DNA of 64,000 nucleotides from Chitinophaga pinensis (lineage in GTDB: Bacteria > Bacteroidota > Bacteroidia > Chitinophagales > Chitinophagaceae). The notes under the pieces are model-generated. The model saw only the letters and a program-made list of their open reading frames with translations, searched no databases and had not been told where the DNA came from. Of this stretch, positions 34,739-44,886 are shown piece by piece (position 1 is the stretch's first letter; every line of letters starts with the position of its first letter). The position numbers and the translations under genes are program-made. The stretch covers positions 1 to 64,000 of the forward strand of contig CALQSB010000008.1 of the NCBI GenBank assembly GCA_943333125.1, written 5' to 3'.

Positions 34739-35361
34739 TGACAGACGTTTTAGATTACAATATTGAGTATCCAGTGATGGAACATTTCTACACCATTCAG
34801 GGCGAAGGTTTTCATCAGGGAAGAGCAGCTTATTTCGTAAGGCTTGGCGGTTGTGACGTAGGCTGTGTATGGTGTGACGTAAAAGACAGCTGGGATGCCG
34901 ATGCACATCCTAAAATGAGCATTGGGGAAATTATTAAAAATATTAAACAGCAAACCGATTCGGGCCTGGTGGTGATTACTGGCGGGGAGCCACTCATGCA
35001 CAATTTAACAGCCTTAACCAAGGCCATTCAAGATGCAGGATATCAAACCAATATTGAAACTTCCGGAGCACACCAATTAACTGGAGCATGGGATTGGATT
35101 TGCCTCTCTCCAAAAAAATTCAAAATACCTCAAGAGAAAATACTGCCTTTTGTTAATGAATTAAAGGTGGTTATTTTTAATAAAACGGATTTTGAATGGG
35201 CCGAAAATTATGCCGCTAAAGTTGATCCTTTATGCAAACTTTATCTGCAACCAGAATGGGATAAATCCGCAGCAATAACTCCACTTATTATTGAATATGT
35301 TAAGCGAAATCCAAAATGGGAAATCTCACTACAGATTCATAAGTATATCAATGTACCTTAG
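34738..35361 (+). CDS. queE: 7-carboxy-7-deazaguanine synthase (radical SAM)
   Basis: Converts 6-carboxy-tetrahydropterin to CDG in the preQ0/queuosine pathway. The 207-residue protein has the QueE N terminus FYTIQGEGFHQGRAAYFVRLGGC with the radical-SAM cluster CxxxCxxC (Cys39, Cys43, Cys46), GGEPLM, and NIETSG. It lies 1 base into the folD end; no other queuosine gene is nearby. It precedes the PorE-like gene by 17 bp. Confidence 0.94.
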   Translation: MTDVLDYNIEYPVMEHFYTIQGEGFHQGRAAYFVRLGGCDVGCVWCDVKDSWDADAHPKMSIGEIIKNIKQQTDSGLVVITGGEPLMHNLTALTKAIQDAGYQTNIETSGAHQLTGAWDWICLSPKKFKIPQEKILPFVNELKVVIFNKTDFEWAENYAAKVDPLCKLYLQPEWDKSAAITPLIIEYVKRNPKWEISLQIHKYINVP

Positions 35362-35378
35362 CCAACAAAAAATCCAAT

Positions 35379-37310
35379 ATGAAATTTAAAAATAAAATTT
35401 ATACAATACTGCTTTTTGTCTTTTCAATATTGAGTGTTCATCTTACGGAAGCACAATGGTACAACCCCGAAAAAGTGAATAAAAAAGCTTTTAAAGTATA
35501 CGAGATGGCTTATGACTTTGCCGTCAACGGAGCCTATCAAAAATCTCTGGAAAAACTCGATGAAGCATTGAAGATAGAACCCCGGTATGTTGAGGTTTAT
35601 TTATCCCGTGCCGGCATTTTTGCAGACATGAAAAACTATGCAGCTTCTGTTGCGGATTTCGAAAAAGCTTTTTCTCTAGATAGCGTTTTTTCCAACTCTT
35701 ATCTTCTTCCTTTTTCTATTTCATTGGCAGGTATTGGTGAATTTGAAAAAGCCCTGGATAAAGTAAATGCTTTTTTAAAAATAGAAAAACTCAATCCGCA
35801 GAGCATAAAATCTGCCAACTACCGAAAAGGCACATACGAATTCGCAATAGCCTATAAAACCAATCATCCTTTAGGCAATTATAATTTTGAACCAAAAAAT
35901 CTTGGCGATGGCATCAACTCAAATTATTTGGAGTATTATCCATCACTGACTATTGACGGAAAGAAAATGATTTTTACAAGAAGGGTTAATAACGATGAGG
36001 ATTTTTATGAGAGCGAATTTATTGATGGTAAATGGAATAAGGCCACTTCGGCAAAAGGCAAATTAAATACTACTTTAAACGAAGGCGCCCAGGCCATTTC
36101 TCAGGATGGGCAATGGCTGATTTTTACCGGCTGTAATTATCCCGAGGGCCAGGGCAGCTGCGATTTATATATCTCTTTTAAAACAAAAAATGGCGGGTGG
36201 ACCGAAGCCGAAAACCTTGGACCCATTATCAATACAGACTTATGGGAATCCGCGCCCAGTTTATCGCCAGATAAAAAAGATCTTTATTTTTCAAGCAACC
36301 GTTTTAATGGTTATGGGGGCAAAGATATTTGGGTTACTCACCGTCAAACTAATGGCAAGTGGACAGTACCCGAAAATCTCGGACCAACCATTAATACTTC
36401 TGCAGACGAGACTTGTCCATTTATTCATGCCGACAATCAAACCCTTTATTTTAACAGCAACGGATTGCCCGGATATGGAATGGCTGATCTTTTTTTATCC
36501 AGAAAAAATAATGAAAACAAATGGACGACTCCGATAAATCTTGGCTATCCTATAAACACAATTGATGACGAAGGTTCATTAACTGTAGCATCAGATGGAA
36601 AGACTTCTTATTATGCTAGTGACCGGAAAAACAATAATGCAGGTCTTGATATTTATAGTTTTGAATTAAGAAACGAAATAAGCTCTTCAAAAACATTATG
36701 GCTCACAGGTAGTGTCTATGATAAGAAAACAAATGCAGGCCTCCCCTCTACTGTAACTCTTACAGAAATAAACAGCAACAAGGCTCCTACAGAAATACAA
36801 ACTGATGAAGATGGGAATTTCCTGGTTACATTGCCTGTTGAAAAAGATTATGCTTTAAATGTGAACCGTAAAGGCTACTTATTTTATTCAGATAATTTTT
36901 CACTGATAAAAAATACAGTAGATAGTTTTTTTACTTTAAAAATACCCTTGCAGCCTATTGAAGCCGGAGCCACTGTTGTATTGAAGAATATTTTTTATGG
37001 CAACAACGAATCAAAATTAAAACCAGAATCAGAATCAGAATTAGCAAAAATCATTTCATTGCTTAATGAAAATCCTGGCATGAAAGTTCAAATCAGTGGA
37101 CATACCGATAATATTGGAAAAAAAGAAGACAACCAGACATTAAGTTTAAACAGGGCAAAAGCTGTAGTTGCATTTCTCATCTCTAAAGGCATCAACCCTA
37201 CCCAACTTTCCGCAAAAGGATTTGGAGACACAAAGCCATTGTCATCCAATGATACCGAACAAGGGAAAAGCCTCAACAGAAGAACGGAAATTAACGTTGT
37301 TTCAAACTAA
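35379..37310 (+). CDS. PorE-like OmpA-family protein (TPR, beta-propeller, regulatory and OmpA domains)
   Basis: The 643-residue exported protein has a signal peptide (about 1-26) and then TPR repeats (about 37-150), a PD40/WD40-type propeller (about 180-430; repeats of the form SPDKKDLYFSSNRFNGYGGKD), a carboxypeptidase-like regulatory domain (about 440-525), and an OmpA C-terminal domain (about 530-643; SGHTDNIGKKEDNQTLSLNRAKAV, LNRRTEI). This order equals PorE of the Porphyromonas T9SS, which binds peptidoglycan and anchors the machine. Unlike PorE it shows no lipobox Cys, so it would be soluble in the periplasm. Confidence 0.8.
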   Translation: MKFKNKIYTILLFVFSILSVHLTEAQWYNPEKVNKKAFKVYEMAYDFAVNGAYQKSLEKLDEALKIEPRYVEVYLSRAGIFADMKNYAASVADFEKAFSLDSVFSNSYLLPFSISLAGIGEFEKALDKVNAFLKIEKLNPQSIKSANYRKGTYEFAIAYKTNHPLGNYNFEPKNLGDGINSNYLEYYPSLTIDGKKMIFTRRVNNDEDFYESEFIDGKWNKATSAKGKLNTTLNEGAQAISQDGQWLIFTGCNYPEGQGSCDLYISFKTKNGGWTEAENLGPIINTDLWESAPSLSPDKKDLYFSSNRFNGYGGKDIWVTHRQTNGKWTVPENLGPTINTSADETCPFIHADNQTLYFNSNGLPGYGMADLFLSRKNNENKWTTPINLGYPINTIDDEGSLTVASDGKTSYYASDRKNNNAGLDIYSFELRNEISSSKTLWLTGSVYDKKTNAGLPSTVTLTEINSNKAPTEIQTDEDGNFLVTLPVEKDYALNVNRKGYLFYSDNFSLIKNTVDSFFTLKIPLQPIEAGATVVLKNIFYGNNESKLKPESESELAKIISLLNENPGMKVQISGHTDNIGKKEDNQTLSLNRAKAVVAFLISKGINPTQLSAKGFGDTKPLSSNDTEQGKSLNRRTEINVVSN

Positions 37311-37333
37311 ATGATTTCCTATCATTGTTTTCT

Positions 37334-38446
37334 ATGAACAATGATTTATTATATCAAATTGCGCTGACTAAAATACCGAATATTGGGCATGTGCACGCTA
37401 AAATGCTGATCAGAAGCTTTGAAAATGCTGAGCAGGTTTTTAATACCCCAAGAAATAAATTAGAAAAAATTGACGGCATTGGTTTTGTCAGAGCCAATTG
37501 TATAAAAGCTTTTAAGGACTATAAAAGCTGTGAGCACGAAATTGAATTCATCAAAAAAAATAACATTCAGCCGCTGTTTGTTTCAGATAATGATTACCCA
37601 AAAAGATTATTAAATTGTTATGATGCCCCTGTGTTATTATACTTTAAAGGAAACATCAGTTTAAATAAAACTAAAGTCATTTCGGTGATCGGCACCCGCA
37701 GTAATTCTGAATACGGAAAAAATATTTGCGAGAAATTCATAGCTGATCTTTCAAAACATGATATCACTATTATAAGCGGCCTTGCTTATGGCATCGACTC
37801 CATTGCCCACAAGTCTGCTATAAAACATAATCTTTCCACTGTTGCAGTGCTGGCGCATGGATTAGACAGAATTTATCCTTACGCCAATAAAAAATTATCA
37901 GAAGAGATAACTGAACAGGGCGGATTACTAACGGAATACACCAGTGGCACCATTCCCGACAAGCAAAATTTTCCAGGAAGAAACAGAATTACTGCAGGCA
38001 TTTGCGACGCCCTCGTAATTATTGAAACTGGCAAAACAGGAGGATCTTTAATTACTGCAGAATTAGCCAACGGCTATAATAAAGATGTATTTGCAGTTCC
38101 TGGAAGAGTTTCTGATCCTAAAAGCGAAGGCTGCAACAACCTTATAAAAAATAACAAAGCCTGTCTGATTACAAAAGCTGATGACTTATTAGAAATTATG
38201 AACTGGGAAGAAAAAATAAATAAACCCCAATTACGTCAAAGGGAATTATTTTTTCAGCTCACCGCAGATGAATCTAAACTCGTTGCCATTTTGAAAGAAG
38301 TAAAGGAAGCTGATATTGACACCATCACTTATAAATCCGCTATAAGCTATAGTGCTGTTGCCTGTGCATTGCTTTCCCTGGAATTAAATGGCATCATACA
38401 GTCGATGCCAGGCAAACGATACAAATTAATAGACGCTGGTATTTAA
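37334..38446 (+). CDS. dprA: DNA-processing protein DprA
   Basis: Loads RecA onto incoming single-stranded DNA in natural transformation. The frame opens at a TTG (37325) but the ATG at 37334 gives the family start MNNDLLYQIALTKIPNIG. The 370-residue protein has an N-terminal SAM/HhH-like part, the Rossmann core (VISVIGTRSNSEYG, ISGLAYGIDSIAHKSA, FPGRNRITAGICDALVIIET, GGSLITAELA, VFAVPG) and a C-terminal winged helix. It lies 23 bp beyond the PorE-like gene and ahead of guaB. Confidence 0.94.
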   Translation: MNNDLLYQIALTKIPNIGHVHAKMLIRSFENAEQVFNTPRNKLEKIDGIGFVRANCIKAFKDYKSCEHEIEFIKKNNIQPLFVSDNDYPKRLLNCYDAPVLLYFKGNISLNKTKVISVIGTRSNSEYGKNICEKFIADLSKHDITIISGLAYGIDSIAHKSAIKHNLSTVAVLAHGLDRIYPYANKKLSEEITEQGGLLTEYTSGTIPDKQNFPGRNRITAGICDALVIIETGKTGGSLITAELANGYNKDVFAVPGRVSDPKSEGCNNLIKNNKACLITKADDLLEIMNWEEKINKPQLRQRELFFQLTADESKLVAILKEVKEADIDTITYKSAISYSAVACALLSLELNGIIQSMPGKRYKLIDAGI

Positions 38447-38500
38447 GACAGATTTAATTGCTTTAGTTTAAAAATTCATTTTTTCAACTTAATTTCGCCT

Positions 38501-39994
38501 ATGGCAACCAATAATAAATCTTCCGCTACTGCAAAATCAACTAAAATTATAATTGAAGGATTAACATTCGACGACGTATTGTTAGTCCCGGCATATTCCG
38601 AAATTTTGCCCAGGGATGTTGATATCAGCTCCATACTTACCGATAAGATAAAATTAAATATCCCAATGCTGAGTGCAGCGATGGACACCGTTACCGAAGC
38701 GTCTTTAGCTATTGCAATGGCCAGAGAAGGCGGGCTGGGTGTGCTACACAAAAACATGAGCATTCAGCAACAATCAGAGCAAGTCAGAAAAGTAAAAAGA
38801 AGTGAAAGTGGCCTTATTCTGGATCCGCTTACTTTAAGTCCTGATGCTACTATTGGTGAGGCTATTAGAATGATGAGAGAAAATAAAATTGGCGGAATTC
38901 CCATTATAGATGCGCAAAATAAATTAGTAGGAATCCTCACTAATCGTGATTTGCGATTTGAAGCAAATGCCAAAGAAAAAGTAAGTACGGTAATGACAAA
39001 AGAAAATCTCATTATCGCTCCAGAAGGTACAGACCTTAAAAAAGCGGAACTCATTTTCAAGAAAAATAAAATCGAAAAACTTCCTGTTGTAAATAAATCA
39101 GGCAAATTAGTAGGACTGATTACTTTTGGCGACATCCTGAAATTAAAAAGTCATCCCAACGCAGTAAAAGACGCTTATGGCAGATTACTGGTAGGCGCAG
39201 GGGTTGGCATCACCAGTGATATTCTTGAAAGAACTGAAGCCTTGTTTCAGGTTGGTGTGGATGTTATTTGTTTAGACAGCGCTCATGGTCATACAAAAGG
39301 AGTTATAGATGCATTAAAGAAAATCAGAAAGAATTTCAAAAACCTTTCTATTATCGCAGGTAATGTAGGAACCGGAGAAGGTGCGCTGGCTCTGGCTAAT
39401 GCTGGTGCTGATGCAGTAAAAGTTGGTATCGGTCCTGGATCTATTTGCACTACCAGAATTGTAGCCGGCACAGGAGTTCCACAAATCACGGCTGTAATGG
39501 AAGTTGCCTCCGCCTTGAAAAACAAAAGGGTGGGCATCATCAGCGACGGGGGCATTCGATATACTGGAGATATGGTTAAAGCTCTTGCCGCAGGCGCAAC
39601 CTGTGTGATGATGGGCAATATGTTTGCAGGTACCGAAGAAAGTCCTGGCGAAACAATAATCTATGAAGGAAGGAAATTCAAACAATACAGGGGTATGGGA
39701 TCCTTAGGCGCGATGGCACAAGGTAGTAATGACCGATATTTTCAGGAACCTGAAGCTGATGTGAAGAAATTTGTTCCAGAAGGCATTGAAGGTCGCGTTG
39801 CCTTCAAAGGTTATTTAAAGGAAGTTGTTCATCAGTTTACTGGAGGACTTCGTGCCGGAATGGGCTACTGCGGTGCGCCAAATATTAAAGCTTTACAAAA
39901 AGCCGATTTTGTCAAAATAACACATGCGGGTATCAGAGAAAGTCATGCTCATGATATCTTTATTACAAAAGAGGCGCCCAATTACAGCAGATAG
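38501..39994 (+). CDS. guaB: IMP dehydrogenase
   Basis: NAD-dependent oxidation of IMP to XMP, the first step to GMP. The 497-residue protein has the barrel start ([20 protein letters not shown]), tandem CBS domains (about 105-220), the catalytic loop [10 protein letters not shown] with Cys316, the mobile flap ([13 protein letters not shown]) and the typical C terminus. It is the usual size. It is read with the neighbouring genes on the same strand; the next gene begins 31 bp after its stop. Confidence 0.97.
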   Translation: MATNNKSSATAKSTKIIIEGLTFDDVLLVPAYSEILPRDVDISSILTDKIKLNIPMLSAAMDTVTEASLAIAMAREGGLGVLHKNMSIQQQSEQVRKVKRSESGLILDPLTLSPDATIGEAIRMMRENKIGGIPIIDAQNKLVGILTNRDLRFEANAKEKVSTVMTKENLIIAPEGTDLKKAELIFKKNKIEKLPVVNKSGKLVGLITFGDILKLKSHPNAVKDAYGRLLVGAGVGITSDILERTEALFQVGVDVICLDSAHGHTKGVIDALKKIRKNFKNLSIIAGNVGTGEGALALANAGADAVKVGIGPGSICTTRIVAGTGVPQITAVMEVASALKNKRVGIISDGGIRYTGDMVKALAAGATCVMMGNMFAGTEESPGETIIYEGRKFKQYRGMGSLGAMAQGSNDRYFQEPEADVKKFVPEGIEGRVAFKGYLKEVVHQFTGGLRAGMGYCGAPNIKALQKADFVKITHAGIRESHAHDIFITKEAPNYSR

Positions 39995-40025
39995 TTTTAA
40001 CTTCAGAAGATTGAATTATTCAACT

Positions 40026-41186
40026 ATGGTTAAGCCTTTTTTATTTACCGTTTTTTTATTTACGCTGCTTTGTGTTTCAGTACAAATAAAAGCACAGGAC
40101 TCTTCCAGAATAAGAGTTTCTTTACTTACCTGTGAGCCAGGCGAAGAATTATATTCCATTTTCGGACACAGCGCCATTAGAATAATTGACAGCAACAGCG
40201 TTACTGATTATGTTTACAATTACGGAACATTTGATTTTGAAGATTCTGACTTTTATGTAAAATTTATAAAAGGAAAATTGCTTTATTTTATAAGTGTAGA
40301 AAGAACAGATGATTTTATCAGTAGCTATCAATCAGAAAACAGAAGCATAGAAGAGCAGCTTTTGAATTTAAGCGAGAATGAAAAAAAAAGTATTCAGAAA
40401 GATTTAAATGAAAACTTAAAAGAAGAAAACAAATATTATAAATACGATTTCTTTCTCGACAATTGCACCACAAGGCTTAGAGATATCATTTCGAAAAATA
40501 AAAATCCACGACCCGTGCTTCCGGCGGTAATGCCTGACAATAAAAGATTCAGAGAGGCTATACATGAATACCTGAGAAAAGGAGGCCAGTATTGGAGCGA
40601 ATTAGGAATTGACATTTTATTAGGCGCTCCAACAGATAGAATTATGACGGCATCAGAACAGCAGTTTCTTCCTTACAATCTAATGAAAGCAATAGACAAA
40701 TGCAGCAACACTTCTTTAGTGATATCAAAGTCAACAATTTATCAGTCGGAAAACAATGGCAATAACGGGGATTTATTCAAGCCAAACATTTGCTTTTTAC
40801 TACTCTTTCTTTTTCTTGCAGGAGCAATCAGAAATAAAAATAACTTCACCAGAAAAGCACTATTAATTTTTGATTATTCTTTCTTTTTTATCGTAGGCCT
40901 TTTAGGCGTATTACTGATTTTTATGTGGGTAGGAACCGACCATACTATGACTAAAAATAATTACAACCTTATCTGGGCATTTCCGTTGCACCTAATTGCC
41001 GCTTTCTTTATCCAATCTGAAAATAAAATCATAAAATATTATTTTGGATTTACCACCGTCTTACTTTCATTGCTGATTGTTTCATGGCTGTTCCTTCCTC
41101 AGCAATTGAATTCCGCATTGATTATTATTGTGTTGATATTATTTACGAGATCCTACAGCATTTATTCCACTACAGGTAAACGCTAA
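40026..41186 (+). CDS. DUF4105 (Lnb-N-type) exported membrane protein
   Basis: The frame is open from 39924, but the ATG at 40026 gives a clean signal peptide (MVKPFLFTVFLFTLLCVSVQIKAQD) and avoids guaB overlap; this yields 386 residues. The periplasmic domain carries the paired motifs of DUF4105: FGHSAIRI (His) and DNCTTRLRD (Cys), an NlpC/P60-like layout suggesting a cysteine hydrolase of peptide or lipid amides. The C-terminal third has about four to five membrane helices. The substrate is unknown. The next gene starts 87 bp downstream. Confidence 0.75.
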   Translation: MVKPFLFTVFLFTLLCVSVQIKAQDSSRIRVSLLTCEPGEELYSIFGHSAIRIIDSNSVTDYVYNYGTFDFEDSDFYVKFIKGKLLYFISVERTDDFISSYQSENRSIEEQLLNLSENEKKSIQKDLNENLKEENKYYKYDFFLDNCTTRLRDIISKNKNPRPVLPAVMPDNKRFREAIHEYLRKGGQYWSELGIDILLGAPTDRIMTASEQQFLPYNLMKAIDKCSNTSLVISKSTIYQSENNGNNGDLFKPNICFLLLFLFLAGAIRNKNNFTRKALLIFDYSFFFIVGLLGVLLIFMWVGTDHTMTKNNYNLIWAFPLHLIAAFFIQSENKIIKYYFGFTTVLLSLLIVSWLFLPQQLNSALIIIVLILFTRSYSIYSTTGKR

Positions 41187-41273
41187 TGTCAATAACAAAA
41201 GTGGATAGCATATCCCCAAATCTCCGGAAGAATTAAGGCATACCGTGTGACCAAAAACAAACAACATTAACAA

Positions 41274-42083
41274 ATGAAAAGGAATACGGTCTATTATAAA
41301 AATACAAGCCTTGATTATTTCACCTGTGGAAATGGTAAGCCAGTATTGTTAATGCATGGATTTGCAGAAGACCATTCTATTTGGAAGAATCAAATCGAAC
41401 ATTTGAGCAAAAGTTATTTTATAATAGCCCCTGATTTATTTGGCACAGGATCATCTTCATTTCTGGAAGAAAAAGAAATTCAAATTGAGGATTATGCAAA
41501 AGGAATCAAACAAATTTTAATGGCCGAAAACATCACCCGTTTTTCCATGTTTGGGCATAGTATGGGCGGTTACATTACTCTTGCCTATTTTGAATTATTT
41601 CCTGAAGACCTGATTTCTTTTGGACTTGTTCATTCTACCGCCTATGCTGATGATACCCATAAAATAGAAATAAGAAATAAAGCAATTCAATTCATTCAAA
41701 AAAATGGAAGCCCCTCGTTTTTAAAAACAAGTATCCCTGCCTTGTTTTATAACCCAGAAAAATATCAGCAGGAGATCAAATCGCTTGTCAATATTGGCGA
41801 AAAAATCTCTTCTGCATATTTGATACAGTATTACGAAGCCATGAAAAACCGACAGGACAAAACGGCTCTAATCCAAAATACAAAAACGCCTGTTTTGTTT
41901 ATTGCCGGAAATCAAGACCAGGCCATTCCATTAGCTCATACCCTTCAGCAATGTCATTTGCCAGAAATGTCTGTCATTAATATACTTAAGAATACTAGTC
42001 ATATGGGAATGCTTGAAAACCCGGAATCCGTTAACCATATATTATCTTTTTTCCTGACTAACCTTTCTGAAATCACTGTTTAA
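41274..42083 (+). CDS. Alpha/beta hydrolase (no signal peptide)
   Basis: The 269-residue cytosolic alpha/beta hydrolase starts with VLLMHGFAEDHSIW (oxyanion HGF), then the nucleophile elbow GHSMGGY with Ser96, an acid at Asp215 in AGNQDQAIP, and His243 in NTSHMG. This is the common esterase/lipase-like single-domain form; the substrate cannot be named. It lies between the DUF4105 gene and the PKD adhesin. Confidence 0.85.
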   Translation: MKRNTVYYKNTSLDYFTCGNGKPVLLMHGFAEDHSIWKNQIEHLSKSYFIIAPDLFGTGSSSFLEEKEIQIEDYAKGIKQILMAENITRFSMFGHSMGGYITLAYFELFPEDLISFGLVHSTAYADDTHKIEIRNKAIQFIQKNGSPSFLKTSIPALFYNPEKYQQEIKSLVNIGEKISSAYLIQYYEAMKNRQDKTALIQNTKTPVLFIAGNQDQAIPLAHTLQQCHLPEMSVINILKNTSHMGMLENPESVNHILSFFLTNLSEITV

Positions 42084-42134
42084 TAAGTGTCGTTTTTTAT
42101 TAACTTACAATAACTAATGTTTAACTTTGAGTTG

Positions 42135-44771
42135 ATGATAAGGAGGATTGTACTTATACTAATTTTGGGATTTTTTTGCCTCAGTTCCGATGCAAAGCAT
42201 ATTACCGGCGGAGAGATGATTTACGATTTGATTTCCAGCACCCCTACAACCAGAACTTTCAGAATAACACTCATTTTATTTAGAGATGAAAATTGTTTCA
42301 ATTGTGCATTTATGCCTGCCAATGTAACAATTGGCATTTATAATAATGACAACAACAATCCTTACGGAGGTCCGGGCACATCACCTACAAGAGATGTTGA
42401 TTTGACTATGGAAGAAACATTGCCAATAACTAATGTTCCACTTTGTATAATCAATCAGCCTACTTTAAATTATAAAGCCGGTTATTATCCATTCACGATA
42501 ACGCTGAATAACAATACAAGTGGATACACAGCAGCCTACCAAACCTGTTGCAGAATTGACAACATTAATAATATCGACAATGGCGCTAACGGTGCCGGTG
42601 CTACTTACTGTACTACAATTCCAGGCCGAAGCTCCACATCAACTCTTGGAATTGACAACAGCCCCAGATTTTCAAAAGGTATTTCTATTGTTTGCCACGA
42701 TAATAATTTCATTCTTGATTTCAGCGCAACAGATCCAGATGGCGATCAGCTTGTTTATACTTTATGTAATGCATATAATGGCGGACTTGCTCAAAATGCT
42801 GCAAATATTACACCCAGTACACCTCCCTATGGGTCGTTGGTTTATATAGCTGGATTTAGTGGAATTAGTCCACTGGGCCCTTCAGGAACAATAAACACAA
42901 GTACTGGCATCATTTCCGGAACAGCACCTGCATCTGGAAAATATGTGGTATCCGTTTGTGTGAGTTCTTATCGAAATGGGAATTATATTGCTACTCATCG
43001 AAAAGATTTCATTATTACTGTTGCTGATTGTGATTTTGCCAGTGCAGAGTTACTGCCTGATTATATTACTTGCGATGGCTTCTCATTTAGTTTTAGCAAC
43101 AGAAGTCAATCTCCGTTGAATCAAAGTGCCTATTGGGATTTCGGCGATCCAGCTTCCGGAATTAACAATACTTCCACCTCTACAACACCTTCGCATACAT
43201 TTACTACTGCTGGTATTTATAATGTTAAGTTTGTAGTTAACAGAGGTACCGCTTGTTCTGATTCTACCTTTACATTAGTACGGGTTTTCCCGGGATTTTT
43301 TCCCGACTTTACCAATAACGCTCCTATGTGTAAAGGAAATCCTGTTCAGTTTAATGATAACACCAGAGCCACTTACGGAACTCCAAATCAATGGCATTGG
43401 AACTTTGGCGTAAACGGAATCATTAATGACACCAGCATTTTAGCAAACCCCAGTTATACGTATAATACTCCTGGCACCTATACTACTACTTTGATTGTAG
43501 GAAGCGACAAAGGCTGTATAGATACTATTGAAAAAACTATTTTAATAGTTGACAAGCCTGTACTCGATGTTACTAATGATACGCTGATTTGTTCCAGAGA
43601 CCAATTACAACTTAACGCAAGCACCAGTGTTTCTGGTAATTATTCCTGGACACCGAATATAAACATCAACAACCCCAATATCCCCAACCCAATTGTAACT
43701 CCTCCTGTTTCCACAATCTATTACGTAAACTACAGCGACAATTCAGGCTGCGCAAACAGAGACTCCGTTCGTGTAAGCGTTGTTGATACCGTTACTCTCA
43801 GAACAGGAAACGACACTACTATTTGCAGAACAGATGGAGTCATTTTAAGCATTTATGGAAATGCATTGAAATTCATCTGGACTCCTGCAGCTACATTAAA
43901 CAATCCATCTATTCGAAATCCAATTGCAACACCTACTTCTTTATACACTACTTATTATGTACAGGGAAATATTGGCACTTGCTTTGATAAAGATTCTATC
44001 AAGATAAAAACAATCCCTTACCCAAATATAAAAGCAGGAAACGACACGACTATTTGCTGGGGTACATCTGCGTTTCTTCATGCAAGCGGAGGCAGCACAT
44101 ATCTGTGGTCACCAACACGTTACTTAAGCAATCCTAATATTTCAAATCCAACAGTAGTTAATCCAGAAGCGACTTTAATCACTTACTATATCACTGTAAC
44201 AGATACACTGGGTTGTCCAAAACCTGTGATAGATTCTACTGTGTTATCTATTGACAGAATTATTGCTGATGCAGGGCCACAGGATACATCAGTTGTTACC
44301 AACCAACCTTTACAATTGAACGCAACCGGAAGTACTAATTATTTGTGGACCCCGATCACTCAATGGCTGAGTAACCCTAATGTTTTTAATCCTGTTGCAT
44401 CACCATTGGATGATATTAAATATACTGTCGTGGTAAGCAATAACATTGGCTGCAAAGGAACTGATAGTATTAATGTTCATTATTACAAAGTACTTCCCGA
44501 TTTTTTCATTCCAACTGCTTTCAGTCCTAATGGCGATGGCCTCAATGATGTATTAACTCCACTTGCTTTAGGCATGAAGTCTGTAGATAATTTTATTATT
44601 TATAACCGCTGGGGTCAATTGCTTTTTAAAACATCTCTTATTGGTGTTGGCTGGAATGGAAAATACAAAAGCGCAGTTCAGGAAACCGGAACTTATGTAT
44701 GGTATGCTGAGGGAACAGATTATGCCAATAAAAAAATACAAAGAAAAGGCACGGTAGTATTGATTAGATAA
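42135..44771 (+). CDS. T9SS PKD adhesin with type B sorting domain
   Basis: The 878-residue product (from Met7 of the open frame at 42117, chosen to give the signal peptide MIRRIVLILILGFFCLSSDA) starts its mature part KHITGGEMIYDL, a conserved N-terminal module of gliding-motility-associated secreted proteins. Two PKD domains follow (about 305-470; YWDFGDPASGINN, WHWNFG), then four Ig/PKD-like repeats carrying the SWTP..NP..IPNP pattern, and a C-terminal type B domain beginning FIPTAFSPNGDGLNDV (about 785). It is T9SS cargo and probably an adhesin. Confidence 0.87.
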   Translation: MIRRIVLILILGFFCLSSDAKHITGGEMIYDLISSTPTTRTFRITLILFRDENCFNCAFMPANVTIGIYNNDNNNPYGGPGTSPTRDVDLTMEETLPITNVPLCIINQPTLNYKAGYYPFTITLNNNTSGYTAAYQTCCRIDNINNIDNGANGAGATYCTTIPGRSSTSTLGIDNSPRFSKGISIVCHDNNFILDFSATDPDGDQLVYTLCNAYNGGLAQNAANITPSTPPYGSLVYIAGFSGISPLGPSGTINTSTGIISGTAPASGKYVVSVCVSSYRNGNYIATHRKDFIITVADCDFASAELLPDYITCDGFSFSFSNRSQSPLNQSAYWDFGDPASGINNTSTSTTPSHTFTTAGIYNVKFVVNRGTACSDSTFTLVRVFPGFFPDFTNNAPMCKGNPVQFNDNTRATYGTPNQWHWNFGVNGIINDTSILANPSYTYNTPGTYTTTLIVGSDKGCIDTIEKTILIVDKPVLDVTNDTLICSRDQLQLNASTSVSGNYSWTPNININNPNIPNPIVTPPVSTIYYVNYSDNSGCANRDSVRVSVVDTVTLRTGNDTTICRTDGVILSIYGNALKFIWTPAATLNNPSIRNPIATPTSLYTTYYVQGNIGTCFDKDSIKIKTIPYPNIKAGNDTTICWGTSAFLHASGGSTYLWSPTRYLSNPNISNPTVVNPEATLITYYITVTDTLGCPKPVIDSTVLSIDRIIADAGPQDTSVVTNQPLQLNATGSTNYLWTPITQWLSNPNVFNPVASPLDDIKYTVVVSNNIGCKGTDSINVHYYKVLPDFFIPTAFSPNGDGLNDVLTPLALGMKSVDNFIIYNRWGQLLFKTSLIGVGWNGKYKSAVQETGTYVWYAEGTDYANKKIQRKGTVVLIR

Positions 44772-44886
44772 TTAAGTCTGTTTAACCCGGATTCTTAATC
44801 CTACTTTCATAAACCCAGATTTACTTTTTTTATTAGCAAGGCCTGTCTTAATTTGCGCATTGATAAATAATTTAAAAACGAATGCT

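Noticed and set aside
39924..40025. N-terminal extension of the DUF4105 gene overlapping guaB
   Set aside because: The extension is guaB sequence in another frame, and the signal peptide begins only at 40026.
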